Positions 48,603 to 58,659 of a stretch of 64,000 bases of DNA are shown here, one piece after another. Location of the stretch: contig QUMM01000017.1 of NCBI GenBank assembly GCA_003435055.1, forward strand, positions 1 to 64,000, written 5' to 3'. The position numbers and the translations under genes are program-made. This stretch comes from Lachnospiraceae bacterium OF09-6 (GTDB taxonomy: Bacteria > Bacillota > Clostridia > Lachnospirales > Lachnospiraceae). Below the pieces are notes generated by a model. The model worked only from the letters and a program-made list of their open reading frames with translations. It made no database searches and was not told where the DNA came from. Position 1 is the first letter of the stretch. Every line of letters begins with the position of its first letter.

Positions 48603-49517
48603 CTACTCCTCATCCGGTGTCTCTGTTATCTCCTGCACCGGTTCTGTTGTTTCCATCTTGCTTTCTTCTGTCTCATTTGGCTCAATATCTGCCGCACTCT
48701 CTGTATCAGTCATCTGCTCATCCTCTGTGTCGGTCACAGTTTCTGCAATCTCTGTCTCGCAGTCTTTATATACCGGAAGATCATCTGACTGCCCCTCTTT
48801 GGCTGCTTTTTTACGGAAAAAAGTACTGCTTCCCACAATCTTGCTGCTCTTTTCCTTTTTCGTATGCTTCCTGCTTTCGCTTTTCGCATTTTCCTCAGAC
48901 ACTTCTGTCTCTTCCATATCAATAATATCTGCGCCTCTGGAAGATACGGCATACGGGTCAGCCGGCACTCTCTTCAATCTGCGGAAACGGATACCCGTCC
49001 AGAAAATACTGACCAGATTACCGATTCCATCTGTCAGAAGAGATGCTCCTGTAAGGATCACTACCACCTTTTGCTGCTCGTCAAATGGATTTGCCACCAG
49101 TATGGCTCCCATCGCCAGCAGAACAAGTGCCCATACCAACATAATATACCACCTGACAGCTCCCAGCTTTTTCAGATCCATGGCACTTTGTATCTTTACA
49201 ATACCTCCAAGCAGCGCAACGATTCCCATGGCAAAAGGTATGATCTCCAGCATATATTCCATTTTAAGCAGAATATAACAACCTGTAGAGATACACACCA
49301 CTCCTATGACCAGATCTGGCTGCATCACATTCATAAAACGATCCTTTGTGAAATACAGAATCATATGTGCACCGCCAAAGATGATCATACCTATTCCAAA
49401 TACAAAGCAGAAGGTATGCACGGATATATCCGGCCAGATCACCAGTACCAGTCCCATCACAATGTAAGCAACCGAAAGCAGACAGAAACTTTTCTTCACT
49501 TCTCTGCCATTTTCCAT
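48603..49517 (-). CDS. DUF308 (HdeD-like) membrane protein with acidic tail
   Basis: 304 residues. About six transmembrane helices in the first 190 residues (YIVMGLVLVIWPDISVHTF, LVIGVVCISTGCYILLKM) match the DUF308/HdeD repeat fold. The rest is a charged, Glu/Thr-rich cytoplasmic tail (TETVTDTEDEQMTDTES and similar). The HdeD family in enterics is linked to acid stress; the role here is unknown. It lies between rpoZ and rimO, all in one direction with short gaps. Confidence 0.8.
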   Translation of the reverse strand: MENGREVKKSFCLLSVAYIVMGLVLVIWPDISVHTFCFVFGIGMIIFGGAHMILYFTKDRFMNVMQPDLVIGVVCISTGCYILLKMEYMLEIIPFAMGIVALLGGIVKIQSAMDLKKLGAVRWYIMLVWALVLLAMGAILVANPFDEQQKVVVILTGASLLTDGIGNLVSIFWTGIRFRRLKRVPADPYAVSSRGADIIDMEETEVSEENAKSESRKHTKKEKSSKIVGSSTFFRKKAAKEGQSDDLPVYKDCETEIAETVTDTEDEQMTDTESAADIEPNETEESKMETTEPVQEITETPDEE

Positions 49518-49543
49518 TCTTTTTCCTCCTGCGCAGAATCCTT

Positions 49544-49873
49544 TTACTCTTCTTCTGCTTCCTCTGCAACCGTCTCAAGAACCACTGGTTCTTCCTGCAG
49601 CTCATCTGTCAGGTTAATCTCTGCTGCTTCTGCCTCTTCTTCTGCAGATTCCGGCATAATCTTCAACAGCCCCTTATTCAATTCATCTACTGCGATACTC
49701 AGTGGTTTGTGAATCTTCGGCATAGACATCGGTTCTTTTCCATCAATAATCTGACGTGCTCTCTTGGCAGTTGCAAGAACGATGGAATACCGGCTGTTTA
49801 CTACAGGAGTATCTCCGTCCTCTACCTCGCTGTTTACAACTTTAATTAATTCTGTGTAAGATGGGTGTAACAT
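49544..49873 (-). CDS. rpoZ: RNA polymerase omega subunit
   Basis: 109 residues. The core (RYSIVLATAKRARQIIDG, then KPLSIAVDELNKGLLKI) matches omega, which binds the beta-prime subunit and helps assembly. The tail is unusually long and acidic (EEEAEAAEINLTDEL and a run ending EEAEEE). It follows gmk by 35 bases, the standard remA-gmk-rpoZ order in Firmicutes. Confidence 0.95.
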   Translation of the reverse strand: MLHPSYTELIKVVNSEVEDGDTPVVNSRYSIVLATAKRARQIIDGKEPMSMPKIHKPLSIAVDELNKGLLKIMPESAEEEAEAAEINLTDELQEEPVVLETVAEEAEEE

Positions 49874-49908
49874 AAATTTTTCCTCCTCAATATTATCCTT
49901 CTATTTAT

Positions 49909-50538
49909 TTATAAAAATCTTTTTAACTGCTGTTTCAGATCTGACAGGAATTCTGTTCTCTGATCTACGCGATGATGCTGGCTCTGAATAATCTCATGTG
50001 CCTCATGAATGCAGGTATCCAGGTCATCATTGACAATCAGATAATCATATTTTTCAATGAATTCTGCTTCCTCTACTGCACGGCGAAGCCTTTTTTGCAC
50101 CACTTCTTCTGTTTCTGTTCCTCTTCCTCTGAGCCGGTCTTCCAGCACCTGAGCACTTGGCGGAACCATAAAGAGTAGCAATGTCTCCGGGAACTGCTCT
50201 TTAATCTTCAGCGCCCCCTGAATCTCGATCTCAAGGATCACATCTTTTCCGTTTTCCAGCTGTTCCTGTACATATTCCTTCGGCGTACCATAATAATTAC
50301 CCACATAGCAGGCGTACTCGATCAGTTTTTTCTCCTGAATCATCTGCTCAAATTCTTCTTTTGTTTTAAAGAAATAATGAACACCATCTTCTTCCCCTGG
50401 TCTGGGATCTCGTGTGGTTGCAGATACCGATAACGCATAATTATCATATCTTTTTAGCAGTTCCTGCACCAGGGTACCCTTTCCGGTACCGGCAAATCCT
50501 GAAATTACCAGCAAAATACCTTTTGATCTACAATTCAT
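49909..50538 (-). CDS. gmk: Guanylate kinase
   Basis: 209 residues with P-loop [14 protein letters not shown] and the GMP-binding [16 protein letters not shown] and YYGTPKEYV segments. It converts GMP to GDP with ATP. The start ATG overlaps the stop of remA (ATGAATTGTAG), so translation is coupled. P-loop residue FAG replaces the common PSG. It is followed by rpoZ. Confidence 0.96.
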   Translation of the reverse strand: MNCRSKGILLVISGFAGTGKGTLVQELLKRYDNYALSVSATTRDPRPGEEDGVHYFFKTKEEFEQMIQEKKLIEYACYVGNYYGTPKEYVQEQLENGKDVILEIEIQGALKIKEQFPETLLLFMVPPSAQVLEDRLRGRGTETEEVVQKRLRRAVEEAEFIEKYDYLIVNDDLDTCIHEAHEIIQSQHHRVDQRTEFLSDLKQQLKRFL

Positions 50539-50799
50539 CTGTCTCTCCCTTCAGCTCATCTGCATTAAAATGAAATCTCTTTACCAGTGTCTCTGGCTGC
50601 AGCGCAGACAAAATAATGTGATCTTCTTCTGTAATAATCACAGATTTTGTTCTTCTTCCCTGTGTTGCGTCTATTACTTTTCCAATCTGTTTGGCATTCT
50701 GCACCATACGCTTTACCGGTGCAGCATCCGGCTGACTACCGCCACAATCTTAGCAGTATTTACCACATTTCCAAACCCGATATTCATTAATCTCGCCAA
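50528..50799 (-). CDS. remA: RemA/DUF370 DNA-binding regulator (frameshifted)
   Basis: About 90 residues after adding one base. It opens, with a TTG start after AGGAG, as [20 protein letters not shown], the DUF370 signature. The frame breaks at about 50730 (AGCCGG, one C missing) and resumes with [14 protein letters not shown] and [20 protein letters not shown]. In Bacillus subtilis RemA activates biofilm matrix and osmoprotection genes as a DNA-binding ring. It lies between yicC and gmk, the conserved Firmicutes order, which supports the call. Confidence 0.9.
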
Positions 50800-50810
50800 A
50801 AAACTTTCTC

Positions 50811-51689
50811 CTATTCGATGTTTTGTATCTGTTCCCGGACTTTTTCAATCTCGGTTTTCAGATTAATGGCCCGGTTGGATGTCTCCAGATCATTCGCCTT
50901 AGAAAGAATCGTATTCGCTTCTCTGTTCATCTCCTGGGCAAGGAAATCCAGCTTTCTTCCTACGCTTCCACCACTTAACAGTTCTTCTCGCATACTCTCG
51001 ATATGGCTGCGAAGACGCACTGTCTCTTCGTCTGTGCAGATCTTATCTGCAAATAAAATGACTTCCGCCGCAATCCTGCCTTCTTCCATCTGCGCATCCC
51101 CCAGCAGTTCTTCCACCTTAAGTGTCAGCTTCTCCCGGTATTCTGTCATAATCTGCGGATATCGGTCTTCAATGGCATCTACGTCCCTGATCATACCATC
51201 CAGCTTATCAAACAGATCTTCTTTTAAACGCTCACCTTCTGTTATTCTGCTCTCTACAAACTGCTCACAGGCCTGCTTCAATGCCACTTCCAGGACAGCC
51301 CAGATCTCTTTTTCATCTACAGTCTGTTCTTCCATGGTAAAGACTTCCGGGCAGCGTCCCAACACAGATACACTGATATCATCCCGCAAACCAAACGTAT
51401 CTGCCATCTGGCGGTAGTACTTCAGGTACTGTGCAGCAATGGCTTCATTGTACTTCAGAGATACGTTCTCTTCCGTGAAATCCTCATAAGTAATGAAAAC
51501 ATCTACCTTGCCTCTCTGCATATATCTCTTCAGCAGAGTACGAATCGCTGATTCAAAAAAGCTCAGCTTCTTTGGCATCTTAATACTGACATCAAAATAT
51601 CTGTGATTCACAGCTTTCATTTCCACTGTAAACTTGCGGTTTCCCTGCAGATTTTCAGCTCTGCCGAAACCAGTCATACTTTTTATCAT
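50811..51689 (-). CDS. YicC/YloC family endoribonuclease
   Basis: 292 residues. It opens IKSMTGFGRAE, contains EMKAVNHRYFDVSIKMP, and ends with LDFLAQEMNREANTILSKA, all typical for YicC-like proteins. The family has been shown to have RNase activity in enteric bacteria, and a Bacillus relative (YloC) is also reported as a ribonuclease. It is 11 bases upstream of the remA start and probably heads the remA-gmk-rpoZ operon. Confidence 0.94.
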   Translation of the reverse strand: MIKSMTGFGRAENLQGNRKFTVEMKAVNHRYFDVSIKMPKKLSFFESAIRTLLKRYMQRGKVDVFITYEDFTEENVSLKYNEAIAAQYLKYYRQMADTFGLRDDISVSVLGRCPEVFTMEEQTVDEKEIWAVLEVALKQACEQFVESRITEGERLKEDLFDKLDGMIRDVDAIEDRYPQIMTEYREKLTLKVEELLGDAQMEEGRIAAEVILFADKICTDEETVRLRSHIESMREELLSGGSVGRKLDFLAQEMNREANTILSKANDLETSNRAINLKTEIEKVREQIQNIE

Positions 51690-51780
51690 GATATCTACTC
51701 ATCCTTTTTATTTTGTGGCCTAAATAGCCACGTTAAGTTATTATAAATCAATTTCCAGTAAGCGTCAATTGGATTTGTTC

Positions 51781-53519
51781 TTATTTTGCTGCTTCCTTAA
51801 TATCGGTAATATCCGTAGGTACCAGCATAGAATAGTTGGTATGATATATGACAAATCCTGGTCTGGCTCCGGCAACCTTTTTGACAAACTTCCGTTCTAT
51901 ATAATCGATTTCCGCTTTTTCTGCGCCTCTGTTCTTAGAGTAATAGGCCGCCAGTCTTGCTGCTTCTTCAAAGGTCCGATCTGGCAGTTCCTCTCCATTG
52001 GTCTTCACAATCACATGGGATCCCGGACAGCCCTTGGCATGGAACCACCAGTCATTTCCCGCAGCTACCTTAAAGGTAAGTTCTTCATTCTGGAAATTGT
52101 TCTTGCCCACATACATATGATAGCCATCAGATGAAATATAGTGAAACGGTTTGGAAGTAATCTTTACTTTTTTACCTGTATAATGACGCCTGATATATCC
52201 ATACTCAATCAGTTCTTCCTTGATCTGCACCAAATCCTCTTCTGAACGTGCAATATCCAGTGCCGTACTGATGGATTCCAGATGCTCTATCTCTGATCTT
52301 GTTTCCTCAATCAGCTTGACAGATGCCTCATAGGTTCTTTTTAATTTATTATACTTTTCAAAATAATGCTGTGCGTTTTCCTGAGCAGTCATTGTCTCAT
52401 CCAGAGGATGGTAATCTCTTTGTTTTCATAATAGTTCAGACAGGTCAGCTTTTTTGCGCCCTCTTCCAGATTGTATCCATAAGTATTGATCAGTTCCCCA
52501 TAAACCCGGAACTTTTCTCTCTTCTCAGTATCCTTCAACTGCTTCTGCTGCAAATCATACTTTTTCCGATTGCGGTCCAGCGCCGTCTGGACAACCCTGC
52601 GCAGATCTGAAGATCTCTGACGAATACGGGTAATCACATTTCGTGTCGCATAAAAATGTTCCAGCATACCAGATACCGTATCGAACTTTTCTTCCCGGAA
52701 ATCACCATACTGGGTAAGTGGCACCACGCTGAAATCCACCGGAACCTGCTCCTCATATACAATGTTCGGTGTCAGCTGACCTGATTTCACCGTATCTACC
52801 ACCAGATCAAACTGATGCTCCAGATGAATCAGTTCCGTTTCTGAGAAGCTGTTTGCGCTTCTGCCAGAGTCCAGAGAAGCCCGATGACAGATCTCTTCCG
52901 CAATCAATGGGCTGATTCCTGTCATGGAAGAATAAATACTTTTCGCCAGCGGCATCGGTTTGGATGAGATTGCCGCAATAAAATCCCTGCTTTCATAATC
53001 CAGAGGATTTAATTTTTCCTGAGTCTCCGGAATAAAATAAGTGCGTCCAGGAAGCACCTCCCGGACAGAACTGACCTGGGAGGAAATATGTTTGATACTG
53101 TCAATGATCATCCCCTCTTCGCTGCAGAAAATAATGTTCGAATGCTTTCCCATGATCTCCACAACCAGAGTCTTATGACAGATATCTCCCAGCTCATTTA
53201 AATGCTCAATTTCAAAATTAATAATACGTTCCATCCCCGGCTGCCAGATTCTGGTAAACTTTCCGCCTCCGATATGCTTACGCAAAAGCATGCAAAAATT
53301 CGGTGCTGTCAGGGGTGCTGTCTTATTCTGTTCTGTAAAATAGATCAGCGGGAGACTGGCTCCCGCAGAGATCAGCAGCCGGTACTGCTGACGTCTGTCG
53401 CTTTTGATCGTAAGCATCAGCTCATCCGCTTCCGGCTGCGCAATTTTATTAATTCTGCCGCCCAGAATACAGGCATTCAGTTCCTGTACCATCCCGGCAA
53501 TCACCAGTCCGTCTAATGC
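51781..53519 (-). CDS. rqcH: RqcH/NFACT-family ribosome quality control protein (frameshifted)
   Basis: 579 residues after adding one base. The N-terminal NFACT domain (ALDGLVIAGMVQELNA, GGRINKIAQPEADELMLTI, LGDICHKTLVVEIMGKHSN) is followed by coiled coils and a C-terminal NFACT-R part (YHMYVGKNNFQNEELTFK, AAGNDWWFHAKGCPGSHV). At about 52406 one C is missing (ITIPLDETMTAQ when restored). RqcH binds obstructed 50S subunits and adds alanine tails to stalled chains; related proteins were called fibronectin-binding. Start M7 of the long frame was chosen for its GAGG. Confidence 0.92.
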
Positions 53520-53706
53520 CATGAGAATTATCCTCATCTTTCTGAAAAATATGCAATATGTATATCACTTTCCTGTTCAGTATATCAAAAAAACTTTCAC
53601 TTGTTAAGGCTTTTGTGTTTCTGATATCTGCTTATCATTTTTAGCAGCTGCTGCAGCTTTGCTTTCCTGCGATATTGGAGAACCAGCAAAAAAACAAGGC
53701 AAAAAA

Positions 53707-53952
53707 TCAGATATACACCGCCTCATATTCCGAACTGTCCCAAGAATTCAGACATCGTCCGGTCTGATCTGTAAAACACATACAGGTAGTAGGTTTATAA
53801 ACATCATGTTTTCCATACCAGATATGGCCATTTTTCTGAAGCTTAATCATCCCCAGATTATCTGATGTTTTATTTTCTTCTATGACACTGGTAATCGGGC
53901 ATTCTTATGGAGCATAAACGCTCCCTCCAATTACCAGTTCCGGCTCAGACAT
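53707..53952 (-). pseudogene. Small reading frame interrupted by one stop, downstream of an orphan promoter
   Basis: From ATG 53952 the frame gives MSEPELVIGGSVYAP, then TAA, then continues open for 65 codons (ECPITSVIEENKTS..., HIWYGKHDVYKPTTCMC..., WDSSEYEAVYI) to TGA at 53707. Alternatively a 47-residue protein starts at ATG 53850. The region around the stop can fold: ACTGGTAAT pairs with ATTACCAGT, enclosing a GGAG...CTCC hairpin. It is unclear whether this is a decayed gene, a short leader plus a small gene, or a structured RNA. The 187 bases from 53520 to 53706 hold nothing recognisable. Confidence 0.4.
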
Positions 53953-53997
53953 TTTCTGAGCATGAATTTCGGCACAACCTGTGAGAAAGTTTGTTTT

Positions 53998-54027
53998 ATT
54001 ATAACTTTTCTCTAATTTTGCTGTCAA
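53998..54027 (-). promoter_or_regulatory. Orphan near-perfect sigma-A promoter
   Basis: TTGACA (54022-54027), an 18-bp spacer and TATAAT (53998-54003) on the minus strand, just past the leuS terminator. It points into the region with the small interrupted frame. Confidence 0.8.
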
Positions 54028-54037
54028 TTCTTCTCAC

Positions 54038-54075
54038 AAAAAAACCCGGAATTTCTTTTTTGAAACTCCAGGGTT
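54038..54075 (-). terminator. Terminator after leuS
   Basis: AACCCTGGAGTTTC pairs with GAAATTCCGGGTT (one mismatch and a bulge), with a T7 tail on the minus strand. It lies beyond the 142-bp repeat element that follows leuS. Confidence 0.8.
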
Positions 54076-54094
54076 CTTTTCATTGTTTCTGTAC

Positions 54095-54236
54095 GTAACT
54101 GTTCAGTACCTTCACAGTTACGAGTCAAAATCCATTGAAAATCGCCTACGGCGATGGGATTTTGCCTTGCCTGTCTCGGGATTTTGGCATTTTCATGCCA
54201 AAACACCTCGCGGGACAGTGGGTTCTGAATAGTTAC
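54095..54236. repeat. 142-bp intergenic element with inverted ends (copy C)
   Basis: Ends GTAACTGTTCAGTACC (54095-54110) and GGTTCTGAATAGTTAC (54221-54236) are 16-bp inverted repeats with two mismatches. The interior has three further stems: ATCGCC-TAC-GGCGAT, TTTTGGCAT-TTTC-ATGCCAAAA, and CTGTCTCG with CGGGACAG. The leuS stop codon lies inside the right end. It has the same length and the same ends as 22677-22818, but a different interior. Confidence 0.75.
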
Positions 54237-56638
54237 TTCTGTACAATGTTAATAATCTTCTTCGGTACATAGATCTCTTTTACAATGGTGCCAGTCAGTT
54301 TATCTGCAATGGCTTCTTTTCCTGCTGCGATGGCTGTCTCTTTATCTACATCCAGCGGCAGCTTTACAACTGCTTTGGTCTTACCATTGATCTGAACCGG
54401 AAGTTCTATGGTATTCTCAACAGTTTTGGCTTCATCATATTCCGGCCACTTCTGCTGATACAGATGTCCTTCAAATCCGCAGGCCTGCCAGATCTCTTCT
54501 GTGATATGAGGAGCCACCGGATTCAGCAGTGTCAGGAATGTCTTGTACTCTGCATGATTGATGCCATCCTTGGCAAAATCATTCAGAAGAGCCATCAGTG
54601 CGGCAATTGCCGTATTGTACTTCAGATTCTCGAAGTCATTGCTGACTTTCTTGATCGTCTGATGCATCTTGGTCTCATAGTTGCTTCTGTAGGTATCTCC
54701 TTCTGTCAGGACATCCTGAAGCTTCCATACTCTCTCCAGGAATCTGCGGCAGCCTTTCACACCATTTTCTGACCAGGAAGCACTTAAGTCAAATGCTCCG
54801 ATGAACATCTCATAGGTTCTTAAGGTATCTGCTCCGTAATCCATCACGATATCATCTGGATTTACTACATTTCCTCTGGACTTGGACATCTTCTCGCCGT
54901 TCTCTCCAAGGATCATACCATGAGAAGTACGCTTCTGATATGGTTCCGGAGTCGGTACTACACCCTGATCATACAGGAATCTGTGCCAGAATCTGGAGTA
55001 CAGAAGATGCAGGGTTGTATGCTCCATACCACCATTATACCAGTCAACTGGCAGCCAGTATTTTAATGCTTCCGGACTTGCCAGAGCTTCTGTATTCTTC
55101 GGATCCGTATAACGCAGGAAATACCAGGATGAACCAGCCCACTGAGGCATGGTATCAGTCTCTCTCTGTGCAGGTCCTCCACAGCAAGGGCAGGTAGTGT
55201 TTACCCAATCCTTCATAGCTGCCAGAGGGGATTCTCCATTGTCTGTTGGCATATAGCTCTCTACATCCGGCAGTTCCAGAGGCAGTTCACTTTCTGGAAG
55301 CGGAACATATCCGCATTTATCACAATGTACAATCGGAATCGGTTCTCCCCAGTAACGCTGACGGGAGAATACCCAGTCTCTTAACTTAAAGTTGGTCTTT
55401 CCACGGCCAATGTGTTTCTCTTCCAGATATTCGATCATTTTCTTTTTGGCGTCTGCCACTTCCATTCCATTTAAGAAATCAGAATTGATCAGCTTACCGG
55501 TAGCAACATCTGTAAACGCTTCTTCCTGCACATTCTCTCCACCTGCTACTACTTCAATAATTGGAAGGTCAAATTTCTTTGCAAATTCCCAGTCACGGGT
55601 ATCATGAGCTGGTACTGCCATAATAGCACCTGTTCCATAGCTCATCAGGACATAATCAGACACCCAGATCGGGATCTCTTTGCCATTAACCGGATTCACA
55701 GCCTTCAGACCTTCAATTACCACACCAGTCTTATCTTTGGCAAGCTCAGAACGTTCAAAATCAGACTTTCTGGCAGCCTGTTCCTGATATGCATGAATAG
55801 CATCCAGATTCTGTATATCTGCCTGATACTTTTCCAGCATTGGATGTTCCGGAGATACTACCATATAAGTTGCTCCAAATAAAGTATCTGGTCTTGTAGT
55901 ATAGACCGTCAGATAGTCATCTTTTCCTGAAATGGCAAAGTCTACCTCTGCGCCCTGGCTTTTACCGATCCAGTTCTTCTGAGATACTTTCACTCGTTCG
56001 ATGTAATCCACATGGTCCAGACCTTCCAGAAGTTTGTCCGCATATTCAGTAATCTTCAGCATCCACTGGCTCTTTACTTTACGTACAACCGGTGCGCCAC
56101 ATCGCTCGCAGACACCGTTTACCACTTCTTCATTTGCCAGACCTACTTTACAAGAAGTACACCAGTTAATCGGCATCTCGCTCTTGTAAGCCAGTCCGGC
56201 TTTAAACAGCTTCAGGAAAATCCACTGTGTCCATTTATAATACTCTGGATCTGTGGTATTGATCTCACGATCCCAGTCAAAGGAATAACCCAGAGAATGG
56301 AGCTGTTCCTTGAATCTCTTTACATTATTTGCCGTAACAATCTTCGGATGAATCTTGTTCTTGATGGCATAATTCTCTGTAGGAAGACCAAATGCATCCC
56401 ATCCCATTGGATAAAGCACATTATACCCCTGCATTCTTCTTTTTCTTGCCACAATATCCAGTGCGGTATATGGTCTTGGATGTCCTACGTGAAGTCCCTG
56501 TCCTGATGGATATGGGAATTCAACCAAGGCATAATATTTTGGTTTTGTGTAGTCATTTGTCGCTGCAAATGCCTTTTCCTCATCCCAGATCTTCTGCCAC
56601 TTCTGTTCGATGGCTCTGTGATTGTATGGTACAGCCAT
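54233..56638 (-). CDS. leuS: Leucyl-tRNA synthetase
   Basis: A full-length protein of 801 residues. HIGH-type motif [19 protein letters not shown], the editing (CP1) domain with [14 protein letters not shown] and [15 protein letters not shown], and the KMSKS loop as [15 protein letters not shown]. It charges tRNA-Leu and edits mischarged tRNA. The ribosome site AGGAGG precedes the ATG. The stop codon is formed by the end of a 142-bp repeat element. It is transcribed from a consensus promoter; the leader is too short to hold a T-box, and none is seen. Confidence 0.98.
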   Translation of the reverse strand: MAVPYNHRAIEQKWQKIWDEEKAFAATNDYTKPKYYALVEFPYPSGQGLHVGHPRPYTALDIVARKRRMQGYNVLYPMGWDAFGLPTENYAIKNKIHPKIVTANNVKRFKEQLHSLGYSFDWDREINTTDPEYYKWTQWIFLKLFKAGLAYKSEMPINWCTSCKVGLANEEVVNGVCERCGAPVVRKVKSQWMLKITEYADKLLEGLDHVDYIERVKVSQKNWIGKSQGAEVDFAISGKDDYLTVYTTRPDTLFGATYMVVSPEHPMLEKYQADIQNLDAIHAYQEQAARKSDFERSELAKDKTGVVIEGLKAVNPVNGKEIPIWVSDYVLMSYGTGAIMAVPAHDTRDWEFAKKFDLPIIEVVAGGENVQEEAFTDVATGKLINSDFLNGMEVADAKKKMIEYLEEKHIGRGKTNFKLRDWVFSRQRYWGEPIPIVHCDKCGYVPLPESELPLELPDVESYMPTDNGESPLAAMKDWVNTTCPCCGGPAQRETDTMPQWAGSSWYFLRYTDPKNTEALASPEALKYWLPVDWYNGGMEHTTLHLLYSRFWHRFLYDQGVVPTPEPYQKRTSHGMILGENGEKMSKSRGNVVNPDDIVMDYGADTLRTYEMFIGAFDLSASWSENGVKGCRRFLERVWKLQDVLTEGDTYRSNYETKMHQTIKKVSNDFENLKYNTAIAALMALLNDFAKDGINHAEYKTFLTLLNPVAPHITEEIWQACGFEGHLYQQKWPEYDEAKTVENTIELPVQINGKTKAVVKLPLDVDKETAIAAGKEAIADKLTGTIVKEIYVPKKIINIVQK

Positions 56639-56690
56639 TCCTTTTTCCTCCTATATTTCATACAGTTTCCTGTAAATTTTCGCTTTTTTC

Positions 56691-56719
56691 ATTCTATGCT
56701 TTTCCCTGTGGTTTGTCAA
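56691..56719 (-). promoter_or_regulatory. Consensus promoter of leuS
   Basis: TTGACA (56714-56719), a 17-bp spacer and TAGAAT (56691-56696). The -35 box sits in the loop of a CCTGTGG...CCACAGG stem just past the recJ stop. Confidence 0.8.
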
Positions 56720-56737
56720 GCATTCCACAGGTTTGTC

Positions 56738-58498
56738 CTACTGATAATCCGATATGACGATCTGAATGGTTCTTTGTCCCCTGAATTCATTCACTGTTGG
56801 ATAGTAAATCACAGAAAGTGTAATCCCGGTCTTCCGGTTCTGGAACAGCTTCTCAACCTCTGTATCGCCGTACTTTTTCTCCAGATAAGCGCGAAATACT
56901 TCTACATCTCCAAAATACAGTGCATCCATCACTGTTCCGGAAGAATCTGCCACCTGCATTTTCACCACATTCCGGTTCTGTCCCAGGATCCGTGCTCCCA
57001 GAATCTGAACATCTTTTTCTGCAAACACCGGCTTCTTATTTGCCGTTCCAAAAGGCTCCAATACATTCAATTCTTCAATCAGATGCTCTGTAATATATCC
57101 GATCGGCATCGGTACATCAATACAGACTTTTTCCATCAGATCTTCCTCTGTCAGATTTGCATTTCTGTTCAGCTGCTCTTTCAGTGGCTGTATATTTTCT
57201 TTTTCCAGAGAACATCCTGCAGCCATAGGATGTCCACCATAATTCAGAAACAGTTCATCGCATTTCTGCATCTCTTCGAACATAGAATAGCCTTCGATGG
57301 ATCTTCCAGAGCCTTTGACCGACTTTTCTCCATTGGTAAGGACAAATACCGGGCGATAATACCGTTCCCGGATTCTGCCGGCAATGATCCCCGCAATACT
57401 CTCATGGCAGTCCGGCAGATAGACGATCAGCACTTTATCTTCTTTCAGCGATGTGGACTCAATCTGCTCCACTGCTTCTTCATAGCCCTTTCTGGTCAGC
57501 TCTTTTCGCTCTGAATTCAGCATCAGCAATTCTTCCGCCAGTACATCTGCTCTCTGCGTATCTCTGCATAACAACAGTTCCAGTGCTTTTTTTGCTGTAG
57601 TCAGTCGTCCACTGGCATTGATGCACGGCCCCAGTACAAAACCGATATGATAAGAATTGATCTCTTTCCCATCCAATCCGTTAGCTCGAATCAGCGCCTT
57701 CAGGCCGATATTTTGTGTCTGATTCAGTCTTTTTAATCCTTCTTTTACCAGTATCCGGTTCTCTCCGGTAAGCTTCATCACATCTCCCACCGTGGCAATG
57801 GCTGCATATTCAATCAGCTCCTCGATCTCCTGAGCCGGGAATCCTGCCATCCGGTATAGTTCCTGCACCAGCTTGTAAGCAACTGCGCCGCCACACAACT
57901 CCTTGTATGGATACGGACAGTCTGGCTGATGAGGATTCACCACCACTTCTGCATCTGGAATCAGGACATGAATTTCTCCATTTTCTTCCCTGGTTCGCAG
58001 TTCATGATGATCCGTTACGATCACTGTCATCCCCAGTTCTTTCGCATAGGCGATCTGCTCCAATGCTGAGATTCCATTGTCACAGGTGAGGATTGTGTCG
58101 ATCCCATCCTCCCAGGCAGCCTGCACCAACTGGCGATTGATTCCATATCCGTCACGGATTCTGTCCGGGATCTCATAATCTACCGCCGCTTTGCACTTTT
58201 TCAGACCAGTATATAAGATATAAGTGGATGTCACACCATCAATGTCATAGTCACCGATAATGCGAATTCTGGCATTTTCCCGGATTTTTTGCAGAATCAG
58301 CTCCGAAGCCGCAACGATTCCCTTCATCTGCTCTGGATCATGCAGATCGTCAATCGTACCATACAGGTATTCTCGGATCGCCTCATCTCCTACCACGTCC
58401 CGGTTACGGATCAGACGGGCCGTCACCTGATCGATGTGGTATTTTTCTCCTATTGCTTTAAAGTCTGCCCGTTTGGCAGTTACAACCCATTTTTTCAT
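56738..58498 (-). CDS. recJ: Single-strand DNA exonuclease RecJ
   Basis: 586 residues. DHH motifs are seen in RIIGDYDIDGVTSTYIL, CDNGISALEQI and VIVTDHHELR, then DHHA1 (GGHPMAAGCSLE) and an OB-like C-terminal part. It degrades single-stranded DNA 5' to 3' in recombination and repair. The length is at the short end for bacterial RecJ but contains the whole core. It lies between secDF and leuS. Confidence 0.95.
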   Translation of the reverse strand: MKKWVVTAKRADFKAIGEKYHIDQVTARLIRNRDVVGDEAIREYLYGTIDDLHDPEQMKGIVAASELILQKIRENARIRIIGDYDIDGVTSTYILYTGLKKCKAAVDYEIPDRIRDGYGINRQLVQAAWEDGIDTILTCDNGISALEQIAYAKELGMTVIVTDHHELRTREENGEIHVLIPDAEVVVNPHQPDCPYPYKELCGGAVAYKLVQELYRMAGFPAQEIEELIEYAAIATVGDVMKLTGENRILVKEGLKRLNQTQNIGLKALIRANGLDGKEINSYHIGFVLGPCINASGRLTTAKKALELLLCRDTQRADVLAEELLMLNSERKELTRKGYEEAVEQIESTSLKEDKVLIVYLPDCHESIAGIIAGRIRERYYRPVFVLTNGEKSVKGSGRSIEGYSMFEEMQKCDELFLNYGGHPMAAGCSLEKENIQPLKEQLNRNANLTEEDLMEKVCIDVPMPIGYITEHLIEELNVLEPFGTANKKPVFAEKDVQILGARILGQNRNVVKMQVADSSGTVMDALYFGDVEVFRAYLEKKYGDTEVEKLFQNRKTGITLSVIYYPTVNEFRGQRTIQIVISDYQ

Positions 58499-58562
58499 CT
58501 TGTCTCACTTTCTTCTGAAATTTTATCTCTGTCAGGGCGCTTCTGGCGCATGAAAACTATTT

Positions 58563-58589
58563 ATATCTGTTCAGTACCTTCACAGTTAC
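58563..58589. repeat. Half copy of the inverted-repeat element (copy D)
   Basis: On the minus strand GTAACTGTGAAGGTACTGAA (and CAGATA), almost identical to one end of the element at 54095 and the right arm at 42559-42574. No matching left arm is seen. It lies in the gap between secDF and recJ. Confidence 0.5.
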
Positions 58590-58621
58590 AACTATTTTTC
58601 TTCTGTATTTTCCATGTATCA

Positions 58622-58648
58622 GAAACGCCCCGGCATTGCTGTCGGGGC
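58622..58648 (-). terminator. Terminator after secDF
   Basis: GCCCCG pairs with CGGGGC, with a 10-nt loop, then GTTTCT on the minus strand, 11 bases past the secDF stop. Confidence 0.6.
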
Positions 58649-58659
58649 TGGTTTCATTC

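Noticed and set aside
56639..56737. T-box leader for leuS
   Set aside because: Only about 100 bases separate recJ and leuS, with no specifier stem or T-box sequence and a promoter close to the gene.
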